Of a DNA stretch of 64,000 bases, positions 16,033 through 25,487 are shown piece by piece. The notes below the pieces were generated by a model. It saw nothing but the letters and a program-made list of their open reading frames with translations, did not search any database and was not told the origin of the DNA. The first letter of the stretch is position 1, and each line of letters begins with the position of its first letter. This stretch comes from an uncultured Cytophaga sp. (lineage in GTDB: Bacteria > Bacteroidota > Bacteroidia > Cytophagales > Cytophagaceae), in contig NZ_CALMGQ010000057.1 of assembly GCF_937863595.1 (NCBI RefSeq), positions 90,735-154,734 of the forward strand. Direction: 5' to 3'. The position numbers and the translations under genes were made by a program.

Positions 16033-19000
16033 TGATTACGGCCTCCTTATTTCCTTGATTTTTTCTTTTTAACAATACAGCTTTATAATCTGAAGGCATT
16101 ACTTTTACGAAATCCTTCACGGCAGCATCCCAATTGCTTAGGATAGCTTTTGCAACATCACTATCTGTATACTTTAAATGATTTTCAATCATTGTTTTCA
16201 ATTCCTTGTTGTCGTCTGCATCGAGTACATCAAACTCAATCATTTCCATGTTGCAACGTGCAGGGAAATTCTTTGCTTTGTCATACACATACGCGACACC
16301 ACCACTCATACCTGCAGCAAAGTTACGTCCTGTTTCTCCTAAGATTACAGCCAAACCACCTGTCATGTATTCGCACCCGTGATCGCCTACACCTTCAACA
16401 ACTGCTCTTGCGCCTGAGTTCCGTACGCAGAAACGTTCACCTGCTTGTCCACGGATATACGATTCACCGCTTGTTGCTCCGTAGAATGCTACGTTCCCAA
16501 CAATGATATTTTCGCTTGGTACAAACTTCGCTCTTTTTGAAGGGTACAAAATGATGCGACCGCCGGATAAACCTTTGCCCCAATAATCATTTGCTTCGCC
16601 TTCTAATTCAAACTGAATGCCTGGCGCTAAGAAACCACCAAAACTTTGTCCTGCAGAACCGTTGAACTTATAGTTGATTGTTCCTTCTGGCAAACCTTGT
16701 CCTTTATGTCTAGTAGACACTTCATACGACAATAACACGCCAGTTGAACGATCTGTATTTTGTATGTTGAATTCGCCTGTAACTGGAGTTTTATTTTCCA
16801 ATGCTTCTTTAGCAGCTTTCACCAATTTCAAATCAAGGATGTCGTCCATACCATGATCCTGTTCTTCTGTTTTATACAAACCTACTTCCGGACCAGCTTC
16901 TTCTTTGTATAAGATTTTGCTTAAGTCTAGCGCTTTGTATTTCCAATGTTTTAAGTCAGGACGTTTTTCCAAATGTTGAACTTGACCTACCATTTCGTTT
17001 ACTGTTCTATATCCAAGCTCAGCCATGATTTCTCTCATTTCTTCTGCTAGGAATTTAAACATGTTCACTACGTGTTCTGGCTCACCTGTGAATAGCGCAC
17101 GCAATTCTTTATTTTGTGTTGCAACACCTACTGGGCACGTATTTAAATGACACTTACGCATCATAATACAACCTACAGAAACCAATGCTGCTGTTGCAAC
17201 ACCAAATTCTTCCGCACCTAATAAGGCAGCAACAACTAAATCTTTACCTGTACGAATTTGTCCATCGGACTGTACCGTAATACGACTTCTTAATTTATTT
17301 TTTACTAATGTCTGATGCGCTTCAGCCAAACCAAGTTCCCAAGGCAAACCTGCATGACGAATAGAACTGATTGGAGAAGCTCCTGTTCCACCATCGTAAC
17401 CAGCAATCAATACTAAGTCTGCGTGTGCTTTACTTACACCTGCTGCAATCGTACCAACACCTGCTTCAGAAACCAACTTAACACTTACACGTGCTTTAGG
17501 ATTTGAGTTTTTCAAATCGAAAATTAATTGTGCTAAATCTTCAATCGAATAAATATCGTGATGTGGTGGTGGCGATATTAAGCCTACACCTGGCGTAGAG
17601 TGACGTACACGTCCAATCCATTCATCTACTTTATAACCCGGCAATTGTCCACCTTCGCCTGGCTTAGCGCCTTGTGCCATTTTAATTTGCAGCTCTTCTG
17701 CATTGGCCAAGTAATAACTTGTAACACCAAAACGACCCGAAGCTACTTGCTTAATAGCAGAACGCTCCCAATCGCCATTTGCCTTACGATCAAACCGAAT
17801 TTCATCTTCACCCCCTTCACCTGAATTTGATTTTCCGCCAATACGGTTCATCGCAATTGCAAGCGTCGAGTGTGCTTCGTGAGAAATAGAACCAAACGAC
17901 ATCGCACCTGTAGCAAAACGCTTGAAGATGTTTTCTGCAGGTTCAACTTCGTCTATAGAAATCGAATTTTGTGTTTGTTTGAATTGTAACAAGCCTCGAA
18001 GCGTAACCGCTTTCTCGATTTGATTGTCAATTAAATTAGAGTATTTTTTGAATACTTGATAATCTCCTTTACGACACGCTTGTTGTAACAAGTGTATCGT
18101 TTGTGGATTGAACAAGTGAAATTCACCACGACGTTTCCATTGGTAAAATCCACCCACTTCCAATTTGGAGCGAGGTACAGGTACTTTAGGATATGCTTGC
18201 TGATGCTTAATTAAAGCCTCTGTTGCAATGCCATCTAAGGTTAGACCACCAATTCTTGAAACAGTGTTTGTAAAATATTGATCAACTACTTCAGGACTAA
18301 TACCCAATGCTTCAAAAATTTGAGCACCTTGATAGGACTGAAGTGTAGAGATACCCATTTTAGAGAATACTTTCAACAACCCATTATCAATTGCTTTGAT
18401 GTAGTTGTATGTTAATTTCTCTTCTGGTAATTCTGTTTGCAATTCACCGCTGCGCTTCATACCAATGATGGTTTCGAACGCCAAGTACGGGTTAATAGCT
18501 GAAGCACCATAACCAATTAAAGTTGCGAAATGATGTACTTCCCATGCATCACCACATTCTACAACTATACCAACTTTACCACGTTGGCCTTCACGTATTA
18601 AGTGATGGTGAACTGCAGCTGTTGCTAATAAGGAAGGAATAGGTGTGTGGCCGCTATCAACTTTACGGTCTGATAATAATATAATAGAGTAGCCATCATT
18701 AACTGCATCTGAAGCATATTTACAGATACGGTTCAATGCTTTTTCTAAACTACCCGGTTGCCCGTCTGCTTTGAAAGTTGTTTCCAACGCTTTTGTTTGG
18801 AAATGCTTATCATCTATCTGACGTAATTTTTCTAAATCGTGATTTGTTAATACCGGTTGGTGTAACTCAACCATACGACAATGGTAAGGAGACTCATCCA
18901 ACAAGTTTAACGAACCACCTACATACGACACCAACGACATAACCATACGTTCCCGTATTGGATCGATAGGTGGATTGGTTACCTGTGCAAATAATTGTTT

Positions 19001-20563
19001 GAAATAACCAGATAAGTGCATTGCCTGATCCGACAAAATTGCCAATGGAGTATCAATACCCATAGAGCCTAATGGCTCATAACCCGACACAGCAATTTCA
19101 CCTATAATTACACGTAGATCTTCCGATGAATATCCAAACACTTGCTGCTTTTTCAACAAAGTAGTTACATCGGGTTGGTTGTATATAATAGAAGGTTCAG
19201 GTTGTTCGCTTAATTTGATTTTGTTTTTCAACCAATCGCCGTAGGGCTGGCTTGTACAAATATCATTTTTAAGCTCTTCATCACTGATGATGCGACCTTG
19301 CTCTAAATCGGCAACAAACATCTTACCCGGTTGCAAACGACCTTTGGTAATAACACGGGCTGGATCTACATCTATAACCCCAACTTCAGATGCCATGATA
19401 ACAGTATCGTCATCTAATAAACACCAACGAGAAGGTCTAAGTCCATTACGATCTAAGGTAGCACCAACAATTTTACCATTTGTGAAAGAGATAGAAGCTG
19501 GACCATCCCAAGGCTCCATCATTGCAGCATGGTATTCGTAGAATGCGTGTTTTACCTCAGACATAGAATCGTTGCCGTCCCAAGCTTCGGGAACAAGCAT
19601 CATCATCACATGTGGTAAAGAACGGCCACTTAATACTAATAATTCAATTACGTTATCTAAGTGTGCAGAATCTGAGTTGCCTGGATCACAAATAGGCAAT
19701 AACATTTCTATTTCTTCTTTGGTAAATACCGTAGAAGTTAATAATGCTTCTTGTGCGCGAATCCAGTTTACGTTTCCTTTTACCGTATTAATCTCGCCAT
19801 TGTGCGCGATGTAACGGAACGGCTGCGCCAACTTAAAGGAAGGAAATGTATTTGTTGAGAAACGAGAGTGGACAACTGCTAATGCAGATACCATTTCTGT
19901 TCTTTGTAAATCAAGATAGAATTGTGGAACCTGCGCAGTCATTAACTGCCCTTTGTATATAATCGTTCTAGATGAAAATGAAGCGAAGTAAAAACGTTCA
20001 TTTACAATTTGATTGTTTAATGTTTCCTTAATAATACGGACAGAATAGTTTCTAAGTACGTATAACTTTCTTTCAAAAGTTTCAACATCTTTCACACTAT
20101 CCGGACGCTTTACAAAGAATTGTTCAACCGTAGGCTCTACTGCTTTTGCGCTATCACCAATCATTGAATTGTCTGTAGGAACAACACGGTAACCCAATAC
20201 GGCTAGGCCCAACTTTTCAGCTTGACGGCTCAATATCTTCCTACATTCTTCCTTCAACTTTTCATCTTTCGGGAAGAATACCATACCAACACCATACTCA
20301 CCAAAAGCAGGTAACTTTATGCCACTCTTGACACATTCATCCACGAAAAATTCATGGGGAAGCTGAAGTAGGATACCTGCACCATCGCCGGTATTCGTCT
20401 CGCAGCCGCATGCACCACGGTGTTCCATACGCTCAAGCATATGAAGGGCATTAGCGACTGTTTCGTGAGATTTTCTACCTTTCAGGTTGGCTACAAAACC
20501 AATTCCGCATGAATCATGCTCGAAACTAGAATCATACAGACCGGGTTGATTGTTCTCTCTCAT
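16025..20563 (-). CDS. gltB: Glutamate synthase large subunit
   Basis: A 1512-residue GltB. The class II glutaminase domain begins after a short propeptide. The nucleophile is probably Cys19 in FEHDSCGIGFVANLKG, which would require removal of the first 18 residues. Central and FMN-binding synthase domains follow (GGEDEIRF; KPGEGGQLPGYKV), and a 3Fe-4S cysteine cluster lies at CIMMRKCHLNTCPVGVATQ. The C-terminal GXGXG beta-helix shows repeated glycines (GNVAFYGATSGESYIRGQAG). The length is normal. Ammonia made by the glutaminase is channelled to the FMN site. It is the first gene of the gltBD operon. Confidence 0.97.
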   Translation of the reverse strand: MRENNQPGLYDSSFEHDSCGIGFVANLKGRKSHETVANALHMLERMEHRGACGCETNTGDGAGILLQLPHEFFVDECVKSGIKLPAFGEYGVGMVFFPKDEKLKEECRKILSRQAEKLGLAVLGYRVVPTDNSMIGDSAKAVEPTVEQFFVKRPDSVKDVETFERKLYVLRNYSVRIIKETLNNQIVNERFYFASFSSRTIIYKGQLMTAQVPQFYLDLQRTEMVSALAVVHSRFSTNTFPSFKLAQPFRYIAHNGEINTVKGNVNWIRAQEALLTSTVFTKEEIEMLLPICDPGNSDSAHLDNVIELLVLSGRSLPHVMMMLVPEAWDGNDSMSEVKHAFYEYHAAMMEPWDGPASISFTNGKIVGATLDRNGLRPSRWCLLDDDTVIMASEVGVIDVDPARVITKGRLQPGKMFVADLEQGRIISDEELKNDICTSQPYGDWLKNKIKLSEQPEPSIIYNQPDVTTLLKKQQVFGYSSEDLRVIIGEIAVSGYEPLGSMGIDTPLAILSDQAMHLSGYFKQLFAQVTNPPIDPIRERMVMSLVSYVGGSLNLLDESPYHCRMVELHQPVLTNHDLEKLRQIDDKHFQTKALETTFKADGQPGSLEKALNRICKYASDAVNDGYSIILLSDRKVDSGHTPIPSLLATAAVHHHLIREGQRGKVGIVVECGDAWEVHHFATLIGYGASAINPYLAFETIIGMKRSGELQTELPEEKLTYNYIKAIDNGLLKVFSKMGISTLQSYQGAQIFEALGISPEVVDQYFTNTVSRIGGLTLDGIATEALIKHQQAYPKVPVPRSKLEVGGFYQWKRRGEFHLFNPQTIHLLQQACRKGDYQVFKKYSNLIDNQIEKAVTLRGLLQFKQTQNSISIDEVEPAENIFKRFATGAMSFGSISHEAHSTLAIAMNRIGGKSNSGEGGEDEIRFDRKANGDWERSAIKQVASGRFGVTSYYLANAEELQIKMAQGAKPGEGGQLPGYKVDEWIGRVRHSTPGVGLISPPPHHDIYSIEDLAQLIFDLKNSNPKARVSVKLVSEAGVGTIAAGVSKAHADLVLIAGYDGGTGASPISSIRHAGLPWELGLAEAHQTLVKNKLRSRITVQSDGQIRTGKDLVVAALLGAEEFGVATAALVSVGCIMMRKCHLNTCPVGVATQNKELRALFTGEPEHVVNMFKFLAEEMREIMAELGYRTVNEMVGQVQHLEKRPDLKHWKYKALDLSKILYKEEAGPEVGLYKTEEQDHGMDDILDLKLVKAAKEALENKTPVTGEFNIQNTDRSTGVLLSYEVSTRHKGQGLPEGTINYKFNGSAGQSFGGFLAPGIQFELEGEANDYWGKGLSGGRIILYPSKRAKFVPSENIIVGNVAFYGATSGESYIRGQAGERFCVRNSGARAVVEGVGDHGCEYMTGGLAVILGETGRNFAAGMSGGVAYVYDKAKNFPARCNMEMIEFDVLDADDNKELKTMIENHLKYTDSDVAKAILSNWDAAVKDFVKVMPSDYKAVLLKRKNQGNKEAVING

Positions 20564-21184
20564 CTACAATTATTTTTTTTTATTTCTAAAACGAGTATTG
20601 GGGAAATATGCTTTATGTTACGTTAACACATTAATCTTTAAATCTGTTCAGCAAATAGTTGTAATCCAATTTCGCAGTATTACAAAATATTCGTTTTTGA
20701 TTCAAAAACCGATTTTTTAATAATATTCAAGAGGATAAATCTTAGAATAGTACCAGAATTAATTGTTTTAGTAGGTTTAAAGCAGAAATCGACTTTAAAT
20801 TTACATATTATTTACGAAAAAAATAAACATCTAAAGAGAAAAATGGTTTATAAGCCTGTTCCATGTAATGTATTGTTAAATTTCATGCATTTTATTACAC
20901 AAAAATTTTGTTTTATAACTTCTAAGCCTTCCCCCTATCATTTATTTGTGGTGATTCTTTTTTCTTCAAATTAAATCTCAAATAATGTGCTGCCATTAGA
21001 TCACGAACTTCTTTATGTTAACATAAGTTAATAACAATTAATCTATTACAATTTATTGATCGAAATACAATATATTGCATATTAGTGCCTTTATATACCA
21101 ACTTATTTGCAAAATTAATTATTCATTATAATATCAGCCGCTATATGTCAAACCCATACTTTTTAATTATACGCCCATACTGAT
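20564..21184. other. 621-base intergenic region between gltB and the polymorphic toxin gene
   Basis: A divergent region, very A/T-rich, which must hold the gltB promoter and the promoter of the toxin gene. An imperfect inverted repeat (CGTTTTTGATTCAAAAACCG, near 20,692) is visible. I see no clear gene, RNA or recognisable regulator site. Confidence 0.5.
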
Positions 21185-22819
21185 ATGTCGCATCCAAAAG
21201 AATACGTCATAACAGGTGCCTTAATGCAGTGTAGCGAAGGTACAGTACCCATGCTTTTTACAGCAAGCCCACGTACTACAAAAATTGCAGGTTTACTAGC
21301 AGGCAATGAACTAGATACTAAACCTATCACAAATATTCCTTCTTTTGTTATTTGCAGAAAATTGACGCAAATGGCTAATGGTGTACCTGCACCATGCGTG
21401 CCCAAACCTACTGTTTGGCAAGATACCTACAAAGCAAAAGTTGGTGGCGGAAAAGCCTTGATTAAGAAATCATGCATACAATGTAGTACAGGCCAAGGCA
21501 AGATTGAGTTCTTAACTTCTGGGCAAGGTCCTCTCCCACCCGAAGCTGTAATACAGATGCAGGAAGGGAAAGCAGCTGGCGATAAAATTTTAGAACAAAC
21601 AGCTTTAGAAGAAAACTCTGTTAGCGAAGCAGGCTTAGCAGAAGGTTTAATCCCCATTTGGGGAAGCGGTAGAGATCTCATTCATGCCGCACAAACAGGC
21701 GATGGTTGGGGCATCGCATTGAATGTAGTGTTTCTTGCCTTTGATATTTTTAGTGTTGTGGCAGGTGCGCTAAGTTTTGGAACCGCCACGGTAGCCATGA
21801 TGGCTGGCAAAGCGGGCATCCGCACGGCATTAAAAGCAGCCGGAAAAGTAACAGCCAATGCAGCAAAAAAGCAAGGAGCAAAACTGCTTGCCAAAACAGC
21901 GGGTATAGGCAAATCGATCTCAAAACTTTGCAGCGAATTTATTACAAAAATTCCGACGGTTTGTTTTACAACCGCTTGTTTCCCAGCTGGTACACCTATT
22001 GCTGTGCAAGGTGGGTTTAAAAATATTGAAGACATACAGGTTGGCGACCAAGTTTGGTCTTGGGATGAGCAAACGGATACATTGGGTTTGAAGCCGGTTT
22101 TGGCAACGGCAGAAAAAGAATCGGATGCGCTGATTGAGTTGGGCTTTGGCAAAGAACGATTTAAAACAACACCCGAGCACCCCTTCTGGATTAACAACAG
22201 CTGGAAAGCAGCCGGAGAAATACAACGTGGCGATGAAGCCTATTTGCTGGACAAGCGCAAGGTGCAATTGCTTGAACCCGTACATGAGACTCTGGAAGAC
22301 GTGCCCGTAAAAGTATATAATTTTGAAGTAGCCGATTGGCACACCTATTTTGTAGGCTGGTGGATGGTACTTGTGCACAACGCATCTGTCTGTTTAAAAC
22401 TATTGGCAGAAGCAGGTGTTCAATATGCTAAGAATATCTTAAACGGACAGTTGTTTGACAAGGCTATGCAAAAAGCCTACGATTATACGCAGATAAAAAT
22501 GATCAATGAGAAAGTATTGGATGCGATGACTGAATCGGAAATAATTTCTCATAAATTTACCCAACTAAAAAATATAAAATTTGATACCGCCAAAGGTTAT
22601 ATTGACGAGCTGGTAAAAAAGTATGGCGAAACTACTACTAAAAGTAAAAAATTAAAAATACAGAGAGATACAAAAGAAATGAAAAAAGTGCTTGAAGTGC
22701 CGCCTCAAAAGGGACCTATACCTCAGGAAATATTCGACTATGCACGTAGGAACGGTGTTAAAATCCGAGAAATTTCTGGTAAAGCATTAGAAGCATTTAA
22801 CAATACTAAATTTTGGTAA
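21185..22819 (+). CDS. Polymorphic toxin: DUF4280 (PAAR-like) + Hint + unknown C-terminal toxin domain
   Basis: A 544-residue protein in four parts. Residues 1-117 fit DUF4280, the PAAR-like spike-tip domain (GALMQCSEGTVPMLF; C57; C71; SCIQC; GKIEFLTSGQG). Residues 150-235 are glycine- and alanine-rich with hydrophobic helices, as in pre-toxin segments. Residues 265-400 are a Hint domain: CFPAGTPIAV at the start, TTPEHPFW in the middle, and WHTYFVGWWMVLVHNA at the end, so autocleavage near Asn399 is expected. The last 144 residues would be the released toxin and match no family I know. DUF4280 proteins ride on contractile injection systems (type VI-like or extracellular), but no such system is in this window. 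Five immunity-like genes follow, the first after 5 bases. Confidence 0.88.
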   Translation: MSHPKEYVITGALMQCSEGTVPMLFTASPRTTKIAGLLAGNELDTKPITNIPSFVICRKLTQMANGVPAPCVPKPTVWQDTYKAKVGGGKALIKKSCIQCSTGQGKIEFLTSGQGPLPPEAVIQMQEGKAAGDKILEQTALEENSVSEAGLAEGLIPIWGSGRDLIHAAQTGDGWGIALNVVFLAFDIFSVVAGALSFGTATVAMMAGKAGIRTALKAAGKVTANAAKKQGAKLLAKTAGIGKSISKLCSEFITKIPTVCFTTACFPAGTPIAVQGGFKNIEDIQVGDQVWSWDEQTDTLGLKPVLATAEKESDALIELGFGKERFKTTPEHPFWINNSWKAAGEIQRGDEAYLLDKRKVQLLEPVHETLEDVPVKVYNFEVADWHTYFVGWWMVLVHNASVCLKLLAEAGVQYAKNILNGQLFDKAMQKAYDYTQIKMINEKVLDAMTESEIISHKFTQLKNIKFDTAKGYIDELVKKYGETTTKSKKLKIQRDTKEMKKVLEVPPQKGPIPQEIFDYARRNGVKIREISGKALEAFNNTKFW

Positions 22820-22824
22820 AAATT

Positions 22825-23463
22825 ATGGAACATCACTACGTATATCAAAACTGGCTAAGAGCATATAGAGAAATGCATAACGAAGAAGATACTTTGTGGT
22901 ATTATAGAAATCTTCCTTATCCGGACTCACTAAAAGAAAAAGGTAAACTAGGCAAAAAGGTTGCAAAAACCTGTAGCACTTCTGAAGACTGGGCACGTTA
23001 TGCTTATGAAAACAAATTTCCGTTTAATGTATGCAAAATCATAAATGAAGACGTAGATAGTTACTTATCTCATGACTTAATCAACGATATAGTTATTTGT
23101 TTTTTAGACGAGCACTTGAGATTGTATATGTATTATGTGTTTGAAGAACAAAAAAATGGCATGTTGTTTTGTGCTGCAATTAAATTTTTTGAATACATAA
23201 AAGGATTAGAAGATGATGAGGATTATAGTAAATCTTGGTTATACACGTTTGATATAGATGGAAATGTAGAAGTGACTGAGCGAGAAAAAGGTGCGAAAGA
23301 GGAATGTATCTGGACCAGCAAACGCCCGCTAAATGTAGCTAGCAACTGGGAGCCAAAACCAGAATTTGGTAATTGGGACAGTATTTTTAGAATGAAACGT
23401 TGGGGCGATGGCGAACTAGACGAAGTCTTTAAAGGCTTGCCCGATAATATGGGGATGAGGTAA
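22825..23463 (+). CDS. Putative immunity protein to the Hint toxin, copy 1
   Basis: A 212-residue cytoplasmic-looking protein with no signal or membrane segment. It is rich in Trp, Tyr and acidic residues. An upstream TTG would extend it over the toxin stop, but the ATG at 22,825 (MEHHYVYQNW) is preferred because copy 2 starts the same way. It begins 5 bases after the toxin stop, the usual place of a cognate immunity gene. The C-terminal block, from ECIWTSKRPLNVASNWEPKP to RMKRWGDGELDEVFKG and PDNMGMR, is almost invariant in all five copies. The variable part lies near residues 22-50. The family is not recognised, and immunity function is inferred from position and amplification. Confidence 0.75.
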   Translation: MEHHYVYQNWLRAYREMHNEEDTLWYYRNLPYPDSLKEKGKLGKKVAKTCSTSEDWARYAYENKFPFNVCKIINEDVDSYLSHDLINDIVICFLDEHLRLYMYYVFEEQKNGMLFCAAIKFFEYIKGLEDDEDYSKSWLYTFDIDGNVEVTEREKGAKEECIWTSKRPLNVASNWEPKPEFGNWDSIFRMKRWGDGELDEVFKGLPDNMGMR

Positions 23464-23583
23464 GTTAGAGTTGCTAGGATCTAGTTGCCAGATGCTAGAC
23501 AACAGAATTATAATTTGATATACTATTTATGCATTACATTTTATTTGGGTTGAATCTGAAAGTTTCGCAGATGTTTATTAAAA

Positions 23584-23633
23584 CCGCAAAGGCTGAAAGC
23601 CTTTCATATCAAAGCTAGGGGCAACGCCCCTAG
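23584..23633. repeat. REP-like double hairpin, copy 1 (between immunity genes 1 and 2)
   Basis: Two adjacent hairpins: AAAGGCTGAAAGCCTTT and the perfect CTAGGGGCAACGCCCCTAG (8-base stem, AAC loop). The same pair recurs in every later spacer of this array and after the last gene. The form resembles REP-type palindromes. Confidence 0.75.
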
Positions 23634-23664
23634 AACAATACAACATTCTGGCAAATCATTAATT

Positions 23665-24303
23665 ATGGAACATCATTACGTATATCAAAACTGGTTTAGA
23701 GGAAAAAGAAAAATACAGACGGAAGAAGATACTTTATGGTATTATAGAAATCTTCCTTATCCCGACACACTAAAAGAAAAAGGTAAACTAGGTAAAAAGT
23801 TTGCTAAAACCTGTAGCACTTCTGAAGATTGGGCGCGTTATGCCTATGAAAACAAATTCCCGTTTAATGTTTGCAAAATCATCAATGAAGAAGTAGATAG
23901 TTATTTATCACAAGACTTAATCAACGATATAGTTATTTGTTTTTTAGACGAACATTTGAGATTGTATATGTATTACGTTTTCAGAGAACAAGAAAATGGT
24001 ATGTTGTTTTGTGTTGGCATGAAATTTTTTGAACACATAAAAGGATTGGAGGGTACGAATGATTACACAAAATCATGGACGTATATTTTTGAAACCAATG
24101 GAAATGTAAAAGTAATTGAACGCGAAAAAGATGCGAAAGAAGAATGCATATGGACCAGCAAACGCCCGCTAAATGTAGCTAGCAACTGGGAGCCAAAACC
24201 AGAATTTGGTAATTGGGACAGTATTTTTAGAATGAAACGCTGGGGCGATGGCGAACTAGACGAAGTGTTTAAAGGCGTACCCGATAATATGGGGATGAGG
24301 TAA
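23665..24303 (+). CDS. Putative immunity protein to the Hint toxin, copy 2
   Basis: A 212-residue protein very close to copy 1: the same MEHHYVYQNW start, the LWYYRNLPYP region and the invariant C-terminal block. Differences are scattered (for example RGKRKIQ for RAYREMH near residue 12, and ILKF-type changes around residue 120). It has no toxin gene of its own in front. Its upstream spacer shares only the double hairpin with the other spacers, while its downstream spacer belongs to the 910-bp repeat. It therefore marks the boundary between the old and the recent duplications. Confidence 0.72.
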   Translation: MEHHYVYQNWFRGKRKIQTEEDTLWYYRNLPYPDTLKEKGKLGKKFAKTCSTSEDWARYAYENKFPFNVCKIINEEVDSYLSQDLINDIVICFLDEHLRLYMYYVFREQENGMLFCVGMKFFEHIKGLEGTNDYTKSWTYIFETNGNVKVIEREKDAKEECIWTSKRPLNVASNWEPKPEFGNWDSIFRMKRWGDGELDEVFKGVPDNMGMR

Positions 24304-24357
24304 GTTAGAGTTGCTACTTTCTAGATGTCAATTTTTGAAAAGTCAATATACAAATAA

Positions 24358-24392
24358 AGTCGTCGGACCAACTGAAAAAGTGGCCTGACGAC
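24358..24392. repeat. Inverted repeat in the immunity-array spacer (first of four)
   Basis: AGTCGTCGGACCA pairs imperfectly with TGGCCTGACGACT around the loop ACTGAAAAAG, about 55 bases after the stop of copy 2. Identical copies lie at 25,268, 26,178 and 27,088. There is no strong T-run after it, so a terminator role is uncertain. Confidence 0.55.
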
Positions 24393-24496
24393 TGCATAAA
24401 TAGATATATTGGTTAACGAAACAACATTGATGTTCTATTGTATTGCTTACATGTTAGCGTGGTTGAAACATAACGTTTCGTAACTGTTCATTAAAA

Positions 24497-24546
24497 CCGC
24501 AAAGGCTGAAAGCCTTACATGTCAAAGCTAGGGGCAACGCCCCTAG
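24497..24546. repeat. REP-like double hairpin, copy 2
   Basis: Same pair as at 23,584: AAAGGCTGAAAGCCTT, then CTAGGGGCAACGCCCCTAG. It ends 31 bases before the start of immunity gene 3. Confidence 0.75.
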
Positions 24547-24577
24547 TAAAATACAACGTTTTTCTAAATCATTAATT

Positions 24578-25213
24578 ATGGATCATCACTACGTATATCA
24601 GAATTGGCTCAGAGGGTACAGAGAAATGCACACAGAAGAAAAAACATTAAATTATTATGCAAAACATGAGGTATATCAAGATGAATCAAAAGGTAAAGTC
24701 GCAAAAAAGTTTTTAAAAACCTGTACCAGTACCGAGGATTGGGCCCGTTATGCCTATGAGAATAAATACGCATTTAATGTATGTAAAATCATAAATGAAG
24801 AAGTAGATAGTTATTTATCATACGACTTATTGGGTGACTTTACAATAAGTTTTTTAGATGAATATCTCCGTAAATACATGTTTTATGTGTTTACGGAACA
24901 GGAAAACGGCATGTTGTTTTGTACTGGCATGATGTTTTGGGAACATATCAAAGGCATGGATGATGATATGGATTACACAAAAGCATGGACCTATATTTTT
25001 GAAACAAACGGAAATGTAAAAGTAATAGAAAAAGAAAAAGATGCCAAAGAAGAATGCATCTGGACAAGCAAACGCCCGCTTAATGTAGCTAGCAATTGGG
25101 AGCCCAAACCTGTATTTGGTGATTGGGACAGCATTTTCAGAATGAAACGCTGGGGCGATGGCGAATTAGATGAAGTATTTAAAGGTGTGCCCGACAATAT
25201 GGGTATGCGGTAA
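24578..25213 (+). CDS. Putative immunity protein to the Hint toxin, copy 3 (first of three identical)
   Basis: A 211-residue paralogue starting MDHHYVYQNWLRGYREM. It differs from copies 1-2 mainly at residues 22-50 (LNYYAKHEVYQDESKGKVAK in place of LWYYRNLPYP and what follows) and around residues 85-125. It keeps the invariant C-terminal block (ECIWTSKRPLNVASNWEPKP; RMKRWGDGELDEVFKG). The divergence of the N-terminal half with a frozen C-terminus suggests that the variable part contacts toxin variants. Its spacing and identical spacers make it the founder unit of the 910-bp triplication. The ladder of copies could raise dosage or serve as material for new specificities. Confidence 0.72.
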   Translation: MDHHYVYQNWLRGYREMHTEEKTLNYYAKHEVYQDESKGKVAKKFLKTCTSTEDWARYAYENKYAFNVCKIINEEVDSYLSYDLLGDFTISFLDEYLRKYMFYVFTEQENGMLFCTGMMFWEHIKGMDDDMDYTKAWTYIFETNGNVKVIEKEKDAKEECIWTSKRPLNVASNWEPKPVFGDWDSIFRMKRWGDGELDEVFKGVPDNMGMR

Positions 25214-25406
25214 GTTATAGTTGCTACTTTCTAGATGTCAATTTTTGAAAAGTCAATATACAAATAAAGTCGTCGGACCAACTGAAAAAGTGGCCTGACG
25301 ACTGCATAAATAGATATATTGGTTAACGAAACAACATTGATGTTCTATTGTATTGCTTACATGTTAGCGTGGTTGAAACATAACGTTTCGTAACTGTTCA
25401 TTAAAA

Positions 25407-25456
25407 CCGCAAAGGCTGAAAGCCTTACATGTCAAAGCTAGGGGCAACGCCCCTAG
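25407..25456. repeat. REP-like double hairpin, copy 3
   Basis: Exact copy of the element at 24,497, one 910-bp unit further on. Confidence 0.75.
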
Positions 25457-25487
25457 TAAAATACAACGTTTTTCTAAATCATTAATT

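Noticed and set aside
21977..22384. Intein within the toxin gene
   Set aside because: The Hint domain is followed by a toxin-like tail rather than a continuing host protein, lacks an endonuclease domain and ends in HNA with no C/S/T +1 extein nucleophile, as in polymorphic toxin Hint domains rather than inteins.
24991..25197. Minus-strand 68-codon frame inside the immunity gene, repeated three times
   Set aside because: It repeats only because the host gene repeats, lies wholly inside a good gene, and has no independent coding signs.
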